Positions 63,323 to 64,000 of a DNA stretch of 64,000 nt are shown here, in pieces (the stretch's first letter is position 1; each line of letters begins with the position of its first letter). Origin of the DNA: Haloarculaceae archaeon H-GB1-1 (GTDB lineage: Archaea > Halobacteriota > Halobacteria > Halobacteriales > Haloarculaceae); the NCBI GenBank assembly GCA_029688825.1, contig JARUKX010000003.1:151439-215438 (forward strand). The letters run 5' to 3'. The position numbers and the translations under genes are program-made. A model generated the notes under the pieces. The model was not told the DNA's origin. It ran no database searches and worked only from the letters and a program-made list of their open reading frames with translations.

Positions 63323-63684
63323 GCTTCGACGCACACCGCTGTCCGAACGGTCACGTAACGTACCCCGGCCACACGCTCTGTCCGGAGTGTGGCGAGAAAC
63401 AGACCGAGACCATCGACCTCGCCGACCGAACCGCCGAGGTCGTGACGTGGACGACGAGCATGGCCACGCCGCCGGGCGTCCGCGAACCGAACACGCTCGC
63501 CATCGTCGAGTTCGACGTCGACGGCCAGTCCGTGCGCGCCATCGGGCAGGTCACGACCGACGACGTCGAAACCGGCGACGACGTCGAACCGGTCTACGCC
63601 GAGGAACTCCGAGAGCCCGGCGAGGGCATCAAGGAGCCGGAGAGTCAGGACTGGGACGGCTATCGCTTCCAGCCGACCCAGTGA
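63319..63684 (+). CDS. thiolase-associated OB-fold/zinc-ribbon subunit (DUF35 family)
   Basis: A 121-residue protein with an N-terminal zinc ribbon (CPNGH, then CPECG, about residues 8-24) and an OB-fold (about 40-115) including TTSMATPPGVREPNTLAIVEF. DUF35 proteins pair with archaeal thiolases and HMG-CoA synthases as acyl-CoA channelling subunits. ATGA overlap with the thiolase gene (63319-63322) means co-translation. Its stop codon lies inside the first unit of the 53-bp tandem repeat. Confidence 0.88.
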   Translation: MSFDAHRCPNGHVTYPGHTLCPECGEKQTETIDLADRTAEVVTWTTSMATPPGVREPNTLAIVEFDVDGQSVRAIGQVTTDDVETGDDVEPVYAEELREPGEGIKEPESQDWDGYRFQPTQ

Positions 63685-63832
63685 GGACTCCGGTCCGAAC
63701 CGTTGGCTGGATGCGATAGTGAGCGGCGACCCAGTGAGGACTCCGGTCCGAACCGTTGGCTGGAAGCGATAGTGAGCGGCGACACACTGAGGGCACCGGG
63801 CCGAACAGAGACGATGAAACGATAGGTGAGCG
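63674..63832. repeat. 53-bp tandem repeat, three units
   Basis: Unit 1 (63674-63726) and unit 2 (63727-63779) differ at a single position (ATGCGATAG versus AAGCGATAG). Unit 3 (63780-63832) is clearly related but diverged, and a partial fourth start follows. Unit 1 begins in the last three codons of the thiolase small-subunit gene and includes its stop, so the repeat appears to have arisen by duplication of that gene end. Confidence 0.85.
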
Positions 63833-63872
63833 CCGAGCCGGTGACGGCATTGCGCGAACTCGTTTTGGAGGT

Positions 63873-64000
63873 CTATTTGGTGGATGCCGAGACGGCATCG
63901 AGGACGGCGTCCCGACTGCGGAGGAGCGACGTCAGGTGGTCGGCGTCGTCGAAGACGCTCAGGTCGGCGTGCGGGAGTGCCGACCGGAGGTCCCGAGCAC
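63873..64000 (-). CDS. C-terminal end of a gene running off the right edge
   Basis: Minus-strand frame open to the window edge, ending with TAG at 63873-63875. The 41 visible residues include LPHADLSVFDDADHLTSLLRS, which resembles the end of alpha/beta hydrolases with the catalytic His in an ADH motif followed by a final helix. Too little is visible to be certain. It is convergent with the thiolase operon across the 53-bp tandem repeat. Confidence 0.5.
   Translation of the reverse strand, partial: ARDLRSALPHADLSVFDDADHLTSLLRSRDAVLDAVSASTK

Noticed and set aside
63674..63850. CRISPR array
   Set aside because: The 53-bp units are contiguous with no unique spacers; this is a simple tandem duplication.

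Overview
This window is from a halophilic archaeon (class Halobacteria), probably near the Haloferax/Halogeometricum-type lineages. The evidence is high GC with strongly acidic proteins, Tat-exported lipoproteins (RR motif plus lipobox Cys), many genes with a TATA-like element about 25-35 bases before the start codon and almost no leader, and several family-level markers: haloarchaeal gluconate dehydratase, zinc-dependent glucose dehydrogenase, GfcR, TrmB regulators, PccX and the Ser-type two-subunit beta-ketothiolase. I cannot name a species. No tRNA, rRNA, insertion sequence or CRISPR array was seen.

Region 1 (0-12.3 kb) is sugar catabolism by the semi-phosphorylative Entner-Doudoroff route. 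It holds KDG kinase, gluconate dehydratase, two GH13 alpha-glucosidases joined to a KDPG/KDG aldolase-family gene, a HAD phosphatase, and glucose dehydrogenase overlapping the activator gfcR, followed by a TrmB regulator. A site matching the published TrmB motif sits in the gluconate dehydratase promoter. Region 2 (12.3-20.1 kb) has a PAS histidine kinase, a BMP-type (nucleoside-like) ABC importer and a UspA protein.

Region 3 (20.1-36.7 kb) is glycerol and glycerol-3-phosphate metabolism: glpABC, divergent glpK, and a complete ugpBAEC-ugpQ importer operon. Then come a DUF4010 membrane protein, an Orc1/Cdc6-like ATPase, a second glpK and a ROK glucokinase. Region 4 (36.9-49.3 kb) has assorted single genes (thioesterase, dienelactone hydrolase lipoprotein, DM13 protein, aldo-keto reductase), then a TrmB-type regulator next to a complete sugar ABC importer, a PfkB sugar kinase and an HTH regulator.

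Region 5 (49.3-62.1 kb) is the most interesting. Six copies of a TTWGG-N4-CCTAA iron-box-like palindrome (the DtxR/IdeR type) mark the promoters of a family-2 glycosyltransferase, a ferric-iron ABC importer operon that also encodes a GT-C glycosyltransferase, an RGP-family glycosyltransferase, a siderophore-type binding protein and a 33-codon small ORF. This suggests an iron-responsive regulon that couples iron uptake with surface glycosylation; that coupling is inference. Interleaved are pccB-pccX of propionyl-CoA carboxylase. The window ends with a Ser-type beta-ketothiolase and its OB-fold partner, a 53-bp tandem repeat, and the tail of one more gene.
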